The position numbers were made by a program, and so were the translations under genes. A stretch of DNA of 64,000 bases from VYFG01 sp965221795 (GTDB taxonomy: Bacteria; Pseudomonadota; Gammaproteobacteria; Arenicellales; Poriferihabitantaceae), in NCBI GenBank assembly GCA_965221795.1, contig OZ244914.1, positions 1,054,001-1,118,000 on the forward strand, in the 5' to 3' direction. Under the pieces are notes generated by a model. That model saw nothing but the letters and a program-made list of their open reading frames with translations, was not told where the DNA came from and did not search any database. Shown in pieces: positions 35,052 to 45,079 of the stretch. Position 1 is the first letter of the stretch, and every line of letters begins with the position of its first letter.

Positions 35052-36374
35052 TTACCTTGCATATACCTGGCCCGGCAGCCACAAGGCAATCTGGGGGAAA
35101 ATCATCACCAGTGCCAATGCAACGACCATGACCAGAACAAACGGGAAAATCGACCGGTAAATGTCCGCCAGGGTAATTTCCGGTGGTGCCATGGCACGCA
35201 TCAGAAACAGGTTGTAACCGAAGGGTGGTGTCATGTAGGCGATCTGACAGGTAATGGTATATAGCACACCATACCATACCGGATCAAAACCCAGAATCTT
35301 CACCAGAGGCACATAGAGTGGAGCCACAATCACCAGCATGGCGGTGTCATCCAGAAACATGCCCATGAACAGGTAAGACAACTGCATCATGATCAGCACT
35401 TCCCAGGGAGTCAGATCCCAGTTCGTGATGAACAGTGTCTCAATGGCACGGGCAGCGCCAATGCCGTCAAATACAGCACCGAAACACAGTGCAGCCAGAA
35501 TGATCCACATGAACATGCAGGAAATGCCCAACGTCTTGCGGATGGTCTCTTCAATCACCGCTCGGTTGAGGCGTCGCTTTATCGCGGCGGCCAGGGTGGC
35601 CGCGGTGGCACCTACAGCAGAACTTTCTACCAGGCTGGTAATGCCCATAACAAAAAGCCCTGTCATGAAGAAGAAGATCAGAAACGGGATAATCCCAGCC
35701 CGAAGCAACCGCAGCCTTTCTCGCATCGGCATATTTCGCTCTTCTGGTCGGATGGTCGGGCCAAGATGAGGTTGCAGGCGACATCGGATCACGATATAGA
35801 CCACAAAAAGGACGGCCATCATCAACCCAGGCAATGCACCGGCAAGCCACAACTTGCCCACTGATTCCCGGGCAATCATGCCGTAGAGCACCAGCACGAC
35901 ACTGGGCGGCACGAGAATGCCCAAAGAGCTTCCGGCCTGTACTACCCCCGTGATCATAATCTTGTCATAGCCCCTGCGCAGCATCTCCGGCAATGCAATG
36001 GTCGCACCAATGGCCATGCCGGCTACGCTGAGCCCATTCATGGCAGAAATCACCACCATCAAGGCAATCGTTCCTACGGCAAGTCCCCCCTTGAGGCCGC
36101 CGAACCAGACGTGGAACATCTGATAGAGGTCATCCGCGATCCCGGACTCGGAGAGGATGTATCCCATGTAGATGAACAACGGCAATGTCAGTAGTGGATA
36201 CCATTTGAACAACTTGAAAGCAGCCGTGAAGGGCATTTCCACTCCGCCTTCTCCCCAAAGAAGCAGTGCGGCGACTGTGGAGACAATGCCAATGGCGGCA
36301 AACACCCGTTGCCCGGTCAACAGCATCAGGAGCATTGAGCCAAACATGATGATGGCGATGGCTTCGTAGCTCAT
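35052..36374 (-). CDS. dctM: TRAP transporter large permease
   Basis: The 440-residue protein has about 12 predicted helices and the DctM signatures LTLPLFIYMGYILSESGIA, AGSSLGILVPPSVVLVLYG and FMGMFLDDTAMLVIVAPLYVP. The ATG at 36374 overlaps the dctQ stop by four bases; the longer frame is a shadow of dctQ. It uses ion gradients to take up the ligand delivered by DctP. Confidence 0.92.
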   Translation of the reverse strand: MSYEAIAIIMFGSMLLMLLTGQRVFAAIGIVSTVAALLLWGEGGVEMPFTAAFKLFKWYPLLTLPLFIYMGYILSESGIADDLYQMFHVWFGGLKGGLAVGTIALMVVISAMNGLSVAGMAIGATIALPEMLRRGYDKIMITGVVQAGSSLGILVPPSVVLVLYGMIARESVGKLWLAGALPGLMMAVLFVVYIVIRCRLQPHLGPTIRPEERNMPMRERLRLLRAGIIPFLIFFFMTGLFVMGITSLVESSAVGATAATLAAAIKRRLNRAVIEETIRKTLGISCMFMWIILAALCFGAVFDGIGAARAIETLFITNWDLTPWEVLIMMQLSYLFMGMFLDDTAMLVIVAPLYVPLVKILGFDPVWYGVLYTITCQIAYMTPPFGYNLFLMRAMAPPEITLADIYRSIFPFVLVMVVALALVMIFPQIALWLPGQVYAR

Positions 36375-36883
36375 GACAGTTCCACGCCTCTCGCCTTGGC
36401 CAGATCCTTGAAAAAGGTGGAAATAGTCTGGAGCAGCATGAGCAGTATGCCCAACACCATAATGACCTTGATCGGGATCAAGGATGGATTCCACATGGAA
36501 AACAGTTTCTGGTCGGTTTCAATCGCATAAATCGTGCTGGAGATGGAGCCGATCAACAGCACGACCAGATAAATGACCAGAAAAACGGCAGTAAAACTAT
36601 CCATGAGGGCCTTGTTCCGTTCCGAAAGGCGGTCATATACCAAATCCATGCGAACGTGACTTTCGAGTTGCATCGAATAGGCACCGCCCATGATGTAGTA
36701 GGCGGCCAGAGTGAACTGGGCCAACTCCACACACCAGAATAATGGGATATTCAATACATTCCGAGTCACCGCATCCAGCAGTAATGTCCCGATCATCAGA
36801 AAGATGAGATACATCGCGATGCGGCCGAAGCGCGTGGAAAAATAATCCACTACCCGCACATACGTACATACAAAAGGAGGCAT
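36371..36883 (-). CDS. dctQ: TRAP transporter small permease
   Basis: The 170-residue protein has four predicted helices and the DctQ segment DAVTRNVLNIPLFWCVELAQFTLAAYYIMGGAYSMQLESHVRMDLVYDRL (residues about 38-85, split across helices 2 and 3). It is the first gene of the QMP operon and is divergent from the GlpA-like gene 730 bases away. Confidence 0.9.
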   Translation of the reverse strand: MPPFVCTYVRVVDYFSTRFGRIAMYLIFLMIGTLLLDAVTRNVLNIPLFWCVELAQFTLAAYYIMGGAYSMQLESHVRMDLVYDRLSERNKALMDSFTAVFLVIYLVVLLIGSISSTIYAIETDQKLFSMWNPSLIPIKVIMVLGILLMLLQTISTFFKDLAKARGVELS

Positions 36884-37616
36884 TTGATTGGAATCCGGAA
36901 AAATACCATTGGGTGGACAACCACCTTGGCTATGTCCGCCAAGGTCGATAGTATCGCATGGGCCCTGTCATTGTAAGGCGACAAACTCGGGCCAAGCCGG
37001 CGCGGAGGGTAGCGAGGTCCCACCATGTCGCCCGGGTGTCCATCTGGGTCCATGAAACCGGTATCGGAACGCCACCGGATATCTGCCTTGCAGCCGGCCT
37101 CATGAAGTCATTGGGCCACATTGGGTGAATCGTTGAATTTCTGTGGAATTGGCAAAAACAAGGGGGGTGCATTTTCTTCCCATCCGCCAGAAGATGCAAG
37201 GAAAATCCTGACAACAACAGGTAACCAACCCCAAAGAGCAGCCAACGCCTCTGGTCGCTTGGTTCCGGCCGGCACCTTTACGGGCTCGGGTTGTCCACGA
37301 TGAGCAAACTATGAAACCGTTTCCCTCACCTTTGTGAAGTCAAGACTAACGATCCTGCCGGTGAGCCTTTCCGGTCGGTCCATGCCATCAGGCAATCACA
37401 GGCCCAAGACATTAACGCATGACGCGAGCGTAGTCGTTCTACAGTAATCAATAAGAATGGTATGCTCAGCATACCATCCGCAGGAGTACGCCAGTTCGAC
37501 TCACAAGTACTATACATGTCACAATCTGCCTCTCGCCATCGCTGGATAGCTCTGCTGACCCTATCTGGACCCTCCCCTTGGATGGGGAACTTCTGAGTAT
37601 CTCCAGGATCGTTTCC
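36884..37616. promoter_or_regulatory. Large divergent intergenic region, TRAP versus GlpA-like operon
   Basis: About 730 bases without a supported gene separate two divergent transcripts. I see no regulator gene, tRNA or clear palindromic operator. The part near 37420-37520 is AT-richer (AGTAATCAATAAGAATGGTATGCTCAGCATACC) and contains the inverted repeat GGTATGCTCAGCATACC. That repeat is 17 bases long with perfect 7-base arms and could bind a dimeric regulator. It is the best candidate control site for the catabolic genes to its right. Confidence 0.45.
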
Positions 37617-39008
37617 ATGCGCTCTTCATCATGCCGACAGATCTGCGATGTACTGGTGATTGGAGCCGGGGTGGTTGGTTGCGCCATGGCTCGACGGTTG
37701 GCTTTGGAAGGGGCACAGGTCATTCTGGCTGATAAGGAAAGCGATATCCTCGGAGGATCCAGCAAGGCAAACAGTGCCATTCTACATACCGGGTTCGACG
37801 CCTCTCCCGGCTCCATTGAGCAGGCCTGCATTACTGCCGGATATCAGGAATTCCGGGAAATTCACCAACGCTTCCAACTGCCCTTGGCCAAAACCGGAGC
37901 GATGGTTCTTGCCTGGGATGACATGCAGCGATCCCAACTGGAAACCATCGCCGCCAGAGCTCATGCCAACGGAGTAACCGATACAACCATCCTTGATGCC
38001 CATACCGCATGTGCACGAGTGCCGGCACTCGCACATACGATCAAAGGAGCATTGCTCATCCCTGGGGAAAGCCTGGTAGATCCTTGGTCTACACCCCTGG
38101 CATACCTGCATCATGCCTTGGCCCATGGGGCTCGGTTCCTGAATCAGTGCGAGGTCAGGTCAGGACATTATGAAGGAGAATATTGGCGTCTGTCCACCAA
38201 TCGGGGGGAATGGCATTCTCGTTGGCTGGTGAATTGCGCCGGACTATATGGCGATCTCCTGCACCATCGGCTCAATGGCACTCTGCCATTTCGTATCCGA
38301 CCCCGCAAGGGCCAGTTCCTGGTCTATGATAAATCGGCCAACCGGTTGACCGACACGATCCTTTTGCCCATCCCGACACAAACCAGTAAGGGGATCGTGG
38401 TGTGCCCTACAGTGTTCGGTAACCTTTTGGTGGGACCGAGTGCCGAGGATCAGGTCAGCCGGGATGACACCAGCGTGGACGCGGAGACTCTGGCTCAGCT
38501 CCAATCCGTAGGCGAAGGGATACTGCCCGCACTGCGTCAACATAAAATCACGGCTACTTATGCGGGAGTCCGCCCGGCAACGGAGCAAAGGGACTACCAA
38601 ATGCTCGTCGACCGGCAACGGCAATACCTCTGTATTGGCGGTATTCGGTCGACGGGCCTCAGTGCGGCATTGGGGATCGCCCGACGGGCAACGGAACAGA
38701 TCATTGGATACTTGTCCGTTTCTCCTGTCACGGCTACCGTTCCCTGGCCTACCGTGCCACAACTCAGTGAATTCGGTGAGCGGGACTGGATGCGTCCGGG
38801 TAACGGGGGCATTGTCTGTCATTGCGAATTGGTCACCCGCCGGGAAATCGAAAATGCGCTTCGGGGGCCCCTTCCTGCCCAGTCACTGGACGGCCTCAAG
38901 CGCCGGACCCGGGTCACTATGGGTCGATGCCAAGGTTTCTACTGTAGCGCAGAATTGAGTGAAATCACGGCCCAACAACTGAATCAGCCCATGGATGCAA
39001 CCCAATAA
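37617..39008 (+). CDS. GlpA-like FAD dehydrogenase with C-terminal BFD-type [2Fe-2S] domain
   Basis: The 463-residue protein has an N-terminal FAD motif VIGAGVVGCAMARRLALEG (about residues 14-32), a DAO-type oxidase fold, and a C-terminal BFD-like domain. The four cluster cysteines are in GIVCHCELV and GRCQGFYC. This is the architecture of GlpA-like anaerobic glycerol-3-phosphate dehydrogenases and of related opine or hydroxyacid dehydrogenases. The ATG at 37617 gives a normal start. Its 3' end lies next to a second FAD protein, as in GlpA/GlpB-like or HcnC/HcnB-like pairs. The substrate is unknown. Confidence 0.8.
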   Translation: MRSSSCRQICDVLVIGAGVVGCAMARRLALEGAQVILADKESDILGGSSKANSAILHTGFDASPGSIEQACITAGYQEFREIHQRFQLPLAKTGAMVLAWDDMQRSQLETIAARAHANGVTDTTILDAHTACARVPALAHTIKGALLIPGESLVDPWSTPLAYLHHALAHGARFLNQCEVRSGHYEGEYWRLSTNRGEWHSRWLVNCAGLYGDLLHHRLNGTLPFRIRPRKGQFLVYDKSANRLTDTILLPIPTQTSKGIVVCPTVFGNLLVGPSAEDQVSRDDTSVDAETLAQLQSVGEGILPALRQHKITATYAGVRPATEQRDYQMLVDRQRQYLCIGGIRSTGLSAALGIARRATEQIIGYLSVSPVTATVPWPTVPQLSEFGERDWMRPGNGGIVCHCELVTRREIENALRGPLPAQSLDGLKRRTRVTMGRCQGFYCSAELSEITAQQLNQPMDATQ

Positions 39009-39018
39009 CAAGGACGAT

Positions 39019-40263
39019 ATGACATCTTCCTGTCTCCATTGCGATGTGGCTGTGATCGGTAGCGGCCCGGCAGGGCTGGGTGCCGCGACTCAACTGCAGC
39101 AACTGGGCGTTGGTCACGTCATGATTCTTGAACGGGAGCCGACCGCAGGGGGCATTCCCAGGCATTGTGGTCACCTCCCGTTTGGCTGGCTGGAATTTCG
39201 TCGCCTTCTGACTGGGCCTGCCTACGCGGCACGACTGGTGGCCTCCGCCGAATCGGCCGGCGTGGACATCCGGCGACAGCATACCGTCACTGGCCTGGAA
39301 TCCGGCCCAGCTTTGCAGGTGTCGACCCAAAACGGGTTGGTACGGGTCGAAGCCAAACGGATTGTGCTGGCGACGGGGGTGCGAGAGACTCCTCGCGCGG
39401 CACGCATGGTCTCCGGCACCCGACCGTTAGGCGTACTCACTACCGGAGCATTGCAATCGATGGTATACCTCAAGTCGCGCAAACCTTTCCTGCGACCGGT
39501 CATCATCGGAACCGAACTCGTGTCATTTTCGGCCTTGCTGACCTGCCGGCATGCCAGTATCCAACCGGTCGCCATGGTGGAAAAGCGCGAGCGTCCGACC
39601 GCCTGGCAGCCTGCCATCTGGTTGCCCCGAATGCAGGGCATCCGCATCCTGCTGAACACCGAACTGGCCTGTATCAGAGGAAAAGATCGTGTCACGGGGG
39701 TGGAGCTTCGGCACGATACCGGACGGAAGGAGGTCATGGATTGTGATGGGGTCCTGTTCACAGGGCAGTTTGTGTCCGAATCTACCCTCGCCCTCATGGG
39801 ATCCCTGGAGATGCATCCATCTTCTGGCATACCAGTAGTCGATCAGTTCGGCCGTTGCTCAGAACCGAATGTTTTTGCGACCGGTAATATGGTGCATCCG
39901 GCCAGTTCTTCCGGCAGTTGCTGGCGACAAGGAGTCGAGACCGCGAAGCATATCGCCAGGTCCCTGGAGGCGGATCTTCCTGCCATGAAGAGACCTGCCA
40001 TCGTACAGTCGGAGGCATCAATCATCCGCCATGTCATCCCTCAACGACTGGTCCGAGATCACCGGTGGGCCGAAAATGTCCCCTTACAGGTTCGATTTTG
40101 TGAAGAAGCACGGGGGAAACTCCACCTTTGGGCCGGTGAGGCCCATGTGCTAACGAAACGTGTCCGGGCGTTACCAGAAGGACAGGTGTCCCTGCCCATC
40201 CCCGGTCGACTGCTTTCATCGACTCCGGGCCCCCTTACGCTGACATTCGAACGCAGTCGTTGA
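39019..40263 (+). CDS. FAD/NAD(P)-dependent oxidoreductase, partner of GlpA-like protein
   Basis: The 414-residue protein has an N-terminal GxGxxG motif VIGSGPAGLGAATQLQQLG and the pyridine-nucleotide disulfide oxidoreductase segments LATGVRETPRAARMVSG and NVFATGNMVHPASSSGSCWRQG. No redox-active CxxC is visible, so it is of the NADH-oxidase-like HcnB/SoxA-alpha type. A start at 38995 is possible, overlapping the previous gene; the ATG at 39019 has AAGGA just upstream. It probably forms a complex with the preceding FAD/[2Fe-2S] subunit. Confidence 0.78.
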   Translation: MTSSCLHCDVAVIGSGPAGLGAATQLQQLGVGHVMILEREPTAGGIPRHCGHLPFGWLEFRRLLTGPAYAARLVASAESAGVDIRRQHTVTGLESGPALQVSTQNGLVRVEAKRIVLATGVRETPRAARMVSGTRPLGVLTTGALQSMVYLKSRKPFLRPVIIGTELVSFSALLTCRHASIQPVAMVEKRERPTAWQPAIWLPRMQGIRILLNTELACIRGKDRVTGVELRHDTGRKEVMDCDGVLFTGQFVSESTLALMGSLEMHPSSGIPVVDQFGRCSEPNVFATGNMVHPASSSGSCWRQGVETAKHIARSLEADLPAMKRPAIVQSEASIIRHVIPQRLVRDHRWAENVPLQVRFCEEARGKLHLWAGEAHVLTKRVRALPEGQVSLPIPGRLLSSTPGPLTLTFERSR

Positions 40264-40267
40264 AGCA

Positions 40268-41689
40268 ATGACCATACTCGCCATTGACCAGGGTACCACC
40301 AGCACTCGTGCGCTGACCGTCAATAACGATGGGGATGTCTCCATCTGTGCTGCGATCCGCCACCAACAGTACTATCCCCATCCGGGCTGGGTAGAACACG
40401 ACCCACTGGAGTTGATGCGTAACCTGGAAGCCGCATTGGACTCGGCGAAGCACATTGAAGCGGTCGGTATCGACAATCAGGGAGAAAGCTGTCTTGCCTG
40501 GCACGCAGTCACCAAAGAACCCCTCTCATCGGTCATTGTCTGGCAAGACAATCGCACTGGCGATATGATCGAGCGACTCCGCGAGGATGGGGTCGAAGAT
40601 GAAATCATGATCCGGGCAGGACTGCCTCTGGACTCCTATTTCTCAGCCAGCAAGCTAGCCTGGATTCTGCATCATGTGCCGAATGCAAAGCTCTTGCAGA
40701 AGCAAGGTACACTTCGTCTGGGTACCACCGACGCCTATTTCCTGGACTGCTTGACCGGCGAATTCCGGACCGACATCACTACTGCGTCCCGCACCTCCTT
40801 GATGAATATCCGAACGGGACAGTGGGATGAGACCCTTTGCCAGATATTTGGCGTTCCCCTTGATACACTACCGGAAATCGCTTCCACCACAGGTCTTCTC
40901 GGATGGGTGAAGGATCGAGGGGTACCGATCAGGGCCAGTGTCGTGGACCAGCAGGCGTCCCTCTACGGGCATGGTTGCCGACAGGCCGGCGACAGCAAGA
41001 TCACTTTCGGTACTGGCGCATTCGCCCTGATGGTAACCGGACAGGAGGTGTTCCAATCACCAGATCAGGGATTGTTGTCCACCATAGCATGGCAACTCGA
41101 AGGCACCCCAGCGGTATATGCCCTTGATGGCGGAGTCTACTGCGCTGGGTCTGCCATCGACTGGGCCCATCGACTGGGGTTGTTCCAGGAGTATGCTTCC
41201 CTCCACAACTTTGACAAACCGGCCGCGATTGACAGGGATCTGGTATTTGTTCCGGCACTGACTGGCCTGGCCTGCCCTCACTGGGACCGCCGTGCCGCAG
41301 GGTTGTGGATCGGACTGTCGCTGGACTCTGACCGACAAGACATGATGCAGTCCCTGATTGAAGGTATTGCCCTGCGTACGGCAGAAGTCATCCAGACCAT
41401 GGCCTCCCTCTCGGCAGTTGGAGATGAAATATCCATTGATGGCGGCGTTTCTGCCAACCCCTATTTTTGTCAATTCCTGGCGGATGCTTTAGGCAAGGGG
41501 ATCATCGTCCAACCCTTTCCGGAACTCACGGCTGTCGGGACCGCCCAACTGGCTGGGGCCGCAAATCTTCGTGGGGAGCATGACCAATGCCGAATCCGGC
41601 ATTATTCTCCTGGCGCATTCCGGCCAGACCGAATCGAAAAATTCGCGCACGCCATATCCCGGTCGGTACAATGGAAAGAGTCGGAATAA
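40268..41689 (+). CDS. FGGY-family carbohydrate kinase, glycerol-kinase-like paralogue
   Basis: The 473-residue kinase starts AIDQGTTSTRALTV and has GIDNQGESCLAWH, WQDNRTGDMIE and a C-terminal FGGY domain with DGGVSANPYFCQFLAD. It resembles glpK of the same window (499 residues) in overall layout but differs in active-site segments: GlpK's TNQRETTIVW corresponds to DNQGESCLAW here. This argues for a different polyol or sugar. It starts four bases after the oxidoreductase stops, so it is operonic. Confidence 0.82.
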   Translation: MTILAIDQGTTSTRALTVNNDGDVSICAAIRHQQYYPHPGWVEHDPLELMRNLEAALDSAKHIEAVGIDNQGESCLAWHAVTKEPLSSVIVWQDNRTGDMIERLREDGVEDEIMIRAGLPLDSYFSASKLAWILHHVPNAKLLQKQGTLRLGTTDAYFLDCLTGEFRTDITTASRTSLMNIRTGQWDETLCQIFGVPLDTLPEIASTTGLLGWVKDRGVPIRASVVDQQASLYGHGCRQAGDSKITFGTGAFALMVTGQEVFQSPDQGLLSTIAWQLEGTPAVYALDGGVYCAGSAIDWAHRLGLFQEYASLHNFDKPAAIDRDLVFVPALTGLACPHWDRRAAGLWIGLSLDSDRQDMMQSLIEGIALRTAEVIQTMASLSAVGDEISIDGGVSANPYFCQFLADALGKGIIVQPFPELTAVGTAQLAGAANLRGEHDQCRIRHYSPGAFRPDRIEKFAHAISRSVQWKESE

Positions 41690-41744
41690 CATCCCGGCAA
41701 ACCATGAATGGCGAACATCATGAACCCAAACCACACCACTTAGC

Positions 41745-43127
41745 GTGCCGGTCTCCCTGAAACAACTGCCGGAACAACTACCCCATATCCGCTTCCGGGC
41801 CGCCAGGGATATGGCAGATCGTGACCCGGGATTCCATCCGGAAAACCTGAGTGCCGAACTGATGGTATTGCCCGGGTCTGCAGCGGAAGTCAGCGAAGTC
41901 CTGGCGTTGTGTCATGCGAACCGGATCCCGGTGGTCACCCAAGGTGGGCGTACCGGGCTCTCGGGCGGCGCGGCTACTACCCCGGAGCAGTTGATTATGG
42001 ACACCTGCCAGATGCGCCACATCGAATCCATCCACCCTGAGAGTGCCACGGCGGTAGTCCAGTGCGGTGTCACGCTCTCGGTGCTGGAAGCCGCCGCCGG
42101 TACCCATGGGCTTACTGCCGGAATTGATCTTTCGGCTCGGGATAGCGCCACTTTGGGGGGTATGGCCGCGACCAATGCCGGAGGTATTTCGGCGCATCGC
42201 AACGGCATGATGCGGCATCGGATTCTGGGACTGGAAGCCGTTCTTGCGGACGGTAAGATCTATCGCCATCTCCGTCGTGTTGCCAAAGCCAATGAAGGGC
42301 CAGACATCGGGCAACTCTTTATTGGCTCGGAAGGAACCCTGGGCGTAATCACCCGATTGTCACTGACTCTGCTACCGATTGACTCCGTCAGTACGACCGC
42401 ACTGGTGGTCTGTCCGGATGTTTCCTGCGCCGTCCAGAGCTACCGGCAAATGCGCCAGGATCAGAACCTGCAATTGCTTGCCGTGGAAGCCATGTGGTCG
42501 GACTACGCCATCACCGTTGCCCATGCGTTATCCATCCAGCTCCCTATCCATCTGGATCCCGCAACACGCAAATTACTGGTGTTATTTGAGTACATATCGG
42601 AACCGACATTCCGGGTAAATGCATTCGAGCAAGTGCTTGCGCGTCAATATGAACTGGGGCTCATGACCGATATCGTGATTGCAAAAAACCAACGGGAATC
42701 TCATAACATGTGGCGCATTCGGGAAGACAGCTTCATGATCGACTCGATCTGGCCTCATGGCTTCTGGTATGATATTTCAGTCCCTCTGGAGCACCTTGCA
42801 CAGTATGTCGATAGCCTCTTTGATCGCATCCAGGCGATTTCACCAGAATTGAAAATATTCCTGATTGCTCATCTTGGAGATGGTAACATCCATGCCACGA
42901 TCACTGCAGGCAAGCTGATGACCGAGCTCAAAAAAGCAGTCGATGCCGCCGTCTATTGCGATCTGGCGACTCTGGGAGGGTCTTTTTCAGCGGAGCACGG
43001 GATTGGAACCGACAAGCGGCAGGCATTGGCCAACCTGTCTTCCCCGGTCCGATATCAGATGCTGCAACAGTTCAAGAATCTGCTGGATCCGAACGGCATC
43101 CTGAATCCGGGGAAAATCATTCCATGA
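41745..43127 (+). CDS. GlcD-like FAD-linked 2-hydroxyacid dehydrogenase
   Basis: The 460-residue protein has an FAD_binding_4 domain (VTQGGRTGLSGGA, LGGMAATNAGGISAHRNGMMRHRILGLEAV, FIGSEGTLGVITRL) and a C-terminal domain with LIAHLGDGNIHATI and SAEHGIGTDKR. The family includes D-lactate, glycolate, D-2-hydroxyglutarate and sulfolactate dehydrogenases, and sequence alone does not choose among them. The start is a GTG at 41745, 55 bases after the kinase gene and probably in the same transcript. Confidence 0.85.
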   Translation: MPVSLKQLPEQLPHIRFRAARDMADRDPGFHPENLSAELMVLPGSAAEVSEVLALCHANRIPVVTQGGRTGLSGGAATTPEQLIMDTCQMRHIESIHPESATAVVQCGVTLSVLEAAAGTHGLTAGIDLSARDSATLGGMAATNAGGISAHRNGMMRHRILGLEAVLADGKIYRHLRRVAKANEGPDIGQLFIGSEGTLGVITRLSLTLLPIDSVSTTALVVCPDVSCAVQSYRQMRQDQNLQLLAVEAMWSDYAITVAHALSIQLPIHLDPATRKLLVLFEYISEPTFRVNAFEQVLARQYELGLMTDIVIAKNQRESHNMWRIREDSFMIDSIWPHGFWYDISVPLEHLAQYVDSLFDRIQAISPELKIFLIAHLGDGNIHATITAGKLMTELKKAVDAAVYCDLATLGGSFSAEHGIGTDKRQALANLSSPVRYQMLQQFKNLLDPNGILNPGKIIP

Positions 43128-43134
43128 CCGCCGG

Positions 43135-43157
43135 TTGGGTCCATGATCGGGACCCAA
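43135..43157 (+). terminator. 8-bp hairpin after the FAD dehydrogenase gene
   Basis: TTGGGTCC and GGACCCAA form an 8-bp stem with a 7-base loop, just beyond the stop codon. No T run follows, so termination is uncertain; the structure may mark the end of the catabolic operon before recQ. Confidence 0.35.
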
Positions 43158-43231
43158 GGGAATCACGGCCCTAACGGCATGGTCCAGTGGACACCCCAGC
43201 CCCGAACAACATCGCCGACACATAATTTTCC

Positions 43232-45040
43232 GTGACGCTCCGAACTGAACATACTCTCCGGGAGGTTTTTGGGTACAGTCATTTTCGCCCCCATCAGCAG
43301 GATGTGATCAACACCCTGATCGCAGGGGGAGACTGTCTGGTGCTGATGCCGACCGGAGGTGGCAAATCCCTGTGCTATCAATTGCCGGCACTGGTCATGG
43401 AGGGAACGGCGGTTGTGGTGTCTCCACTGATTGCTCTGATGGAGGATCAGGTATCTGCCCTGCAACAAGTTGGCATTGATGCCGGCTATCTCAACTCTAC
43501 CCAGGATTATGTAGCGCGTCGCGATACTCTTGCCCGACTGGCTGAAGGCCGCCTTCGGTTACTGTATCTCTCTCCGGAAAGGCTGCTGATGTCGGATACA
43601 ATGAACCTTCTGCAGCAATATCGAATCAGCCTGTTTGCCATTGATGAAGCCCACTGTGTCTCCCAATGGGGGCATGACTTCCGCAAGGAATACCGCCAGC
43701 TGGATTGCCTGTCGACCTGTTTTCCGGAGGTGCCACGGATTGCCCTGACCGCGACTGCAGACCGGCGTGTCCGCAGGGAAATCATCGACCAGTTGCATCT
43801 GGAACACGCGCGCCAGTTTATAGGCAGTTTTGACCGTCCCAATATCCGTTATCATGTAGCGGACACTGGTCAAAGCCGGCAGGCACTATGGAAATTCCTG
43901 CAAAGTCATCATCCGCAGGATGCCGGCATCATCTATTGCCTCAGTCGTCGACGGACCGAAGAAATCGCACAGTGGTTTACGGACCGTGGCCGGACAGCCC
44001 TTGCCTATCATGCCGGAATGCCGCATGCGATGCGCACCGCCCACCAGCACCGATTCCTGCACGAAGAAGGCCTCATCATCGTCGCCACCATCGCCTTTGG
44101 CATGGGAATCGACAAACCTGATGTGCGCTTTGTGGCCCATCTCAATCTGCCCAAGAACCTGGAAGCCTATTACCAGGAAACCGGCCGGGCAGGACGGGAC
44201 GGATTGCCCGCATCGGCCTGGATTTCCTACAGTCTGGGGGATGTGATCACTCTAAGCAGCTTCGTCGACGACTCCGATGCGGAAGGGCACTACAAACAGG
44301 TGATGCGACACAAGCTGAGCACATTACTGGGATGGTGTGAGATCACCACCTGCCGTCGCAAGGCACTGTTGGCCTATTTTGATGAAGAGACCACAGAGGA
44401 ATGCGGTAACTGCGACAATTGCCTGTGGCCACCCGAAATGGTAGACAGTACGCAAAATGCCAGACGGGCACTGTCCTGCGTCTACCGAACCGGGCAGCAA
44501 TACGGTGTCGGTTATCTGATCGAGGTATTGCTTGGCAAAACCAATGACCGGCGGGTCCTCCGTAATGGACATGACCGGCTGTCCCTGTTCGGCACTGGGT
44601 GCGAACTGAACGAAAAGGAATGGCGGAACCTGTTCCGACAGCTGATTGCCACCGGCATGTTGATGATGGACGATACCGGACATGGCAGTCTACATCTGAC
44701 CCCTTCATGCCGAGCCTTATTGCGGGGTGAAGTCCGGTTTGAGCAAAGAATCCAAACGAACACACCGCCAAACCGGGCCCGCCGGCACAAGTTGTCGAAA
44801 TCCCTGTATGCTCCACAGGATCAAAACCTGTTCGAAGCCTTGCGACATCTTCGCACCGAACTGGCCAAATCCCACAAAGTCCCTCCCTATGTGATTTTTC
44901 ACGACACGACCCTGTCCGAATTGGCAATCCAAAAGCCCGGGGATATTGATTCCCTGACCCGAATCAATGGAATCGGAGAACACAAAATCCATCGCTTCGG
45001 CCAAAGGGTACTGGAAGTGATTCGGGCATCGACCGAATGA
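43232..45040 (+). CDS. recQ: ATP-dependent DNA helicase RecQ
   Basis: The 602-residue 3'-5' helicase has motif I LMPTGGGKSLCYQLPA, DEAH box FAIDEAHCVSQWGHDFR, motif VI YQETGRAGRDGLPA, the RecQ zinc cysteines in CRRKALLAYF...CGNCDNC, a winged-helix RQC domain, and a C-terminal HRDC domain (about residues 520-600). It works in recombination and restart of damaged forks. The start is a GTG at 43232. It is convergent with the squalene synthase gene. Confidence 0.95.
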   Translation: MTLRTEHTLREVFGYSHFRPHQQDVINTLIAGGDCLVLMPTGGGKSLCYQLPALVMEGTAVVVSPLIALMEDQVSALQQVGIDAGYLNSTQDYVARRDTLARLAEGRLRLLYLSPERLLMSDTMNLLQQYRISLFAIDEAHCVSQWGHDFRKEYRQLDCLSTCFPEVPRIALTATADRRVRREIIDQLHLEHARQFIGSFDRPNIRYHVADTGQSRQALWKFLQSHHPQDAGIIYCLSRRRTEEIAQWFTDRGRTALAYHAGMPHAMRTAHQHRFLHEEGLIIVATIAFGMGIDKPDVRFVAHLNLPKNLEAYYQETGRAGRDGLPASAWISYSLGDVITLSSFVDDSDAEGHYKQVMRHKLSTLLGWCEITTCRRKALLAYFDEETTEECGNCDNCLWPPEMVDSTQNARRALSCVYRTGQQYGVGYLIEVLLGKTNDRRVLRNGHDRLSLFGTGCELNEKEWRNLFRQLIATGMLMMDDTGHGSLHLTPSCRALLRGEVRFEQRIQTNTPPNRARRHKLSKSLYAPQDQNLFEALRHLRTELAKSHKVPPYVIFHDTTLSELAIQKPGDIDSLTRINGIGEHKIHRFGQRVLEVIRASTE

Positions 45041-45079
45041 CTGGCAGACAGACGACGTACCTACCGTACTCCCAAAGGA

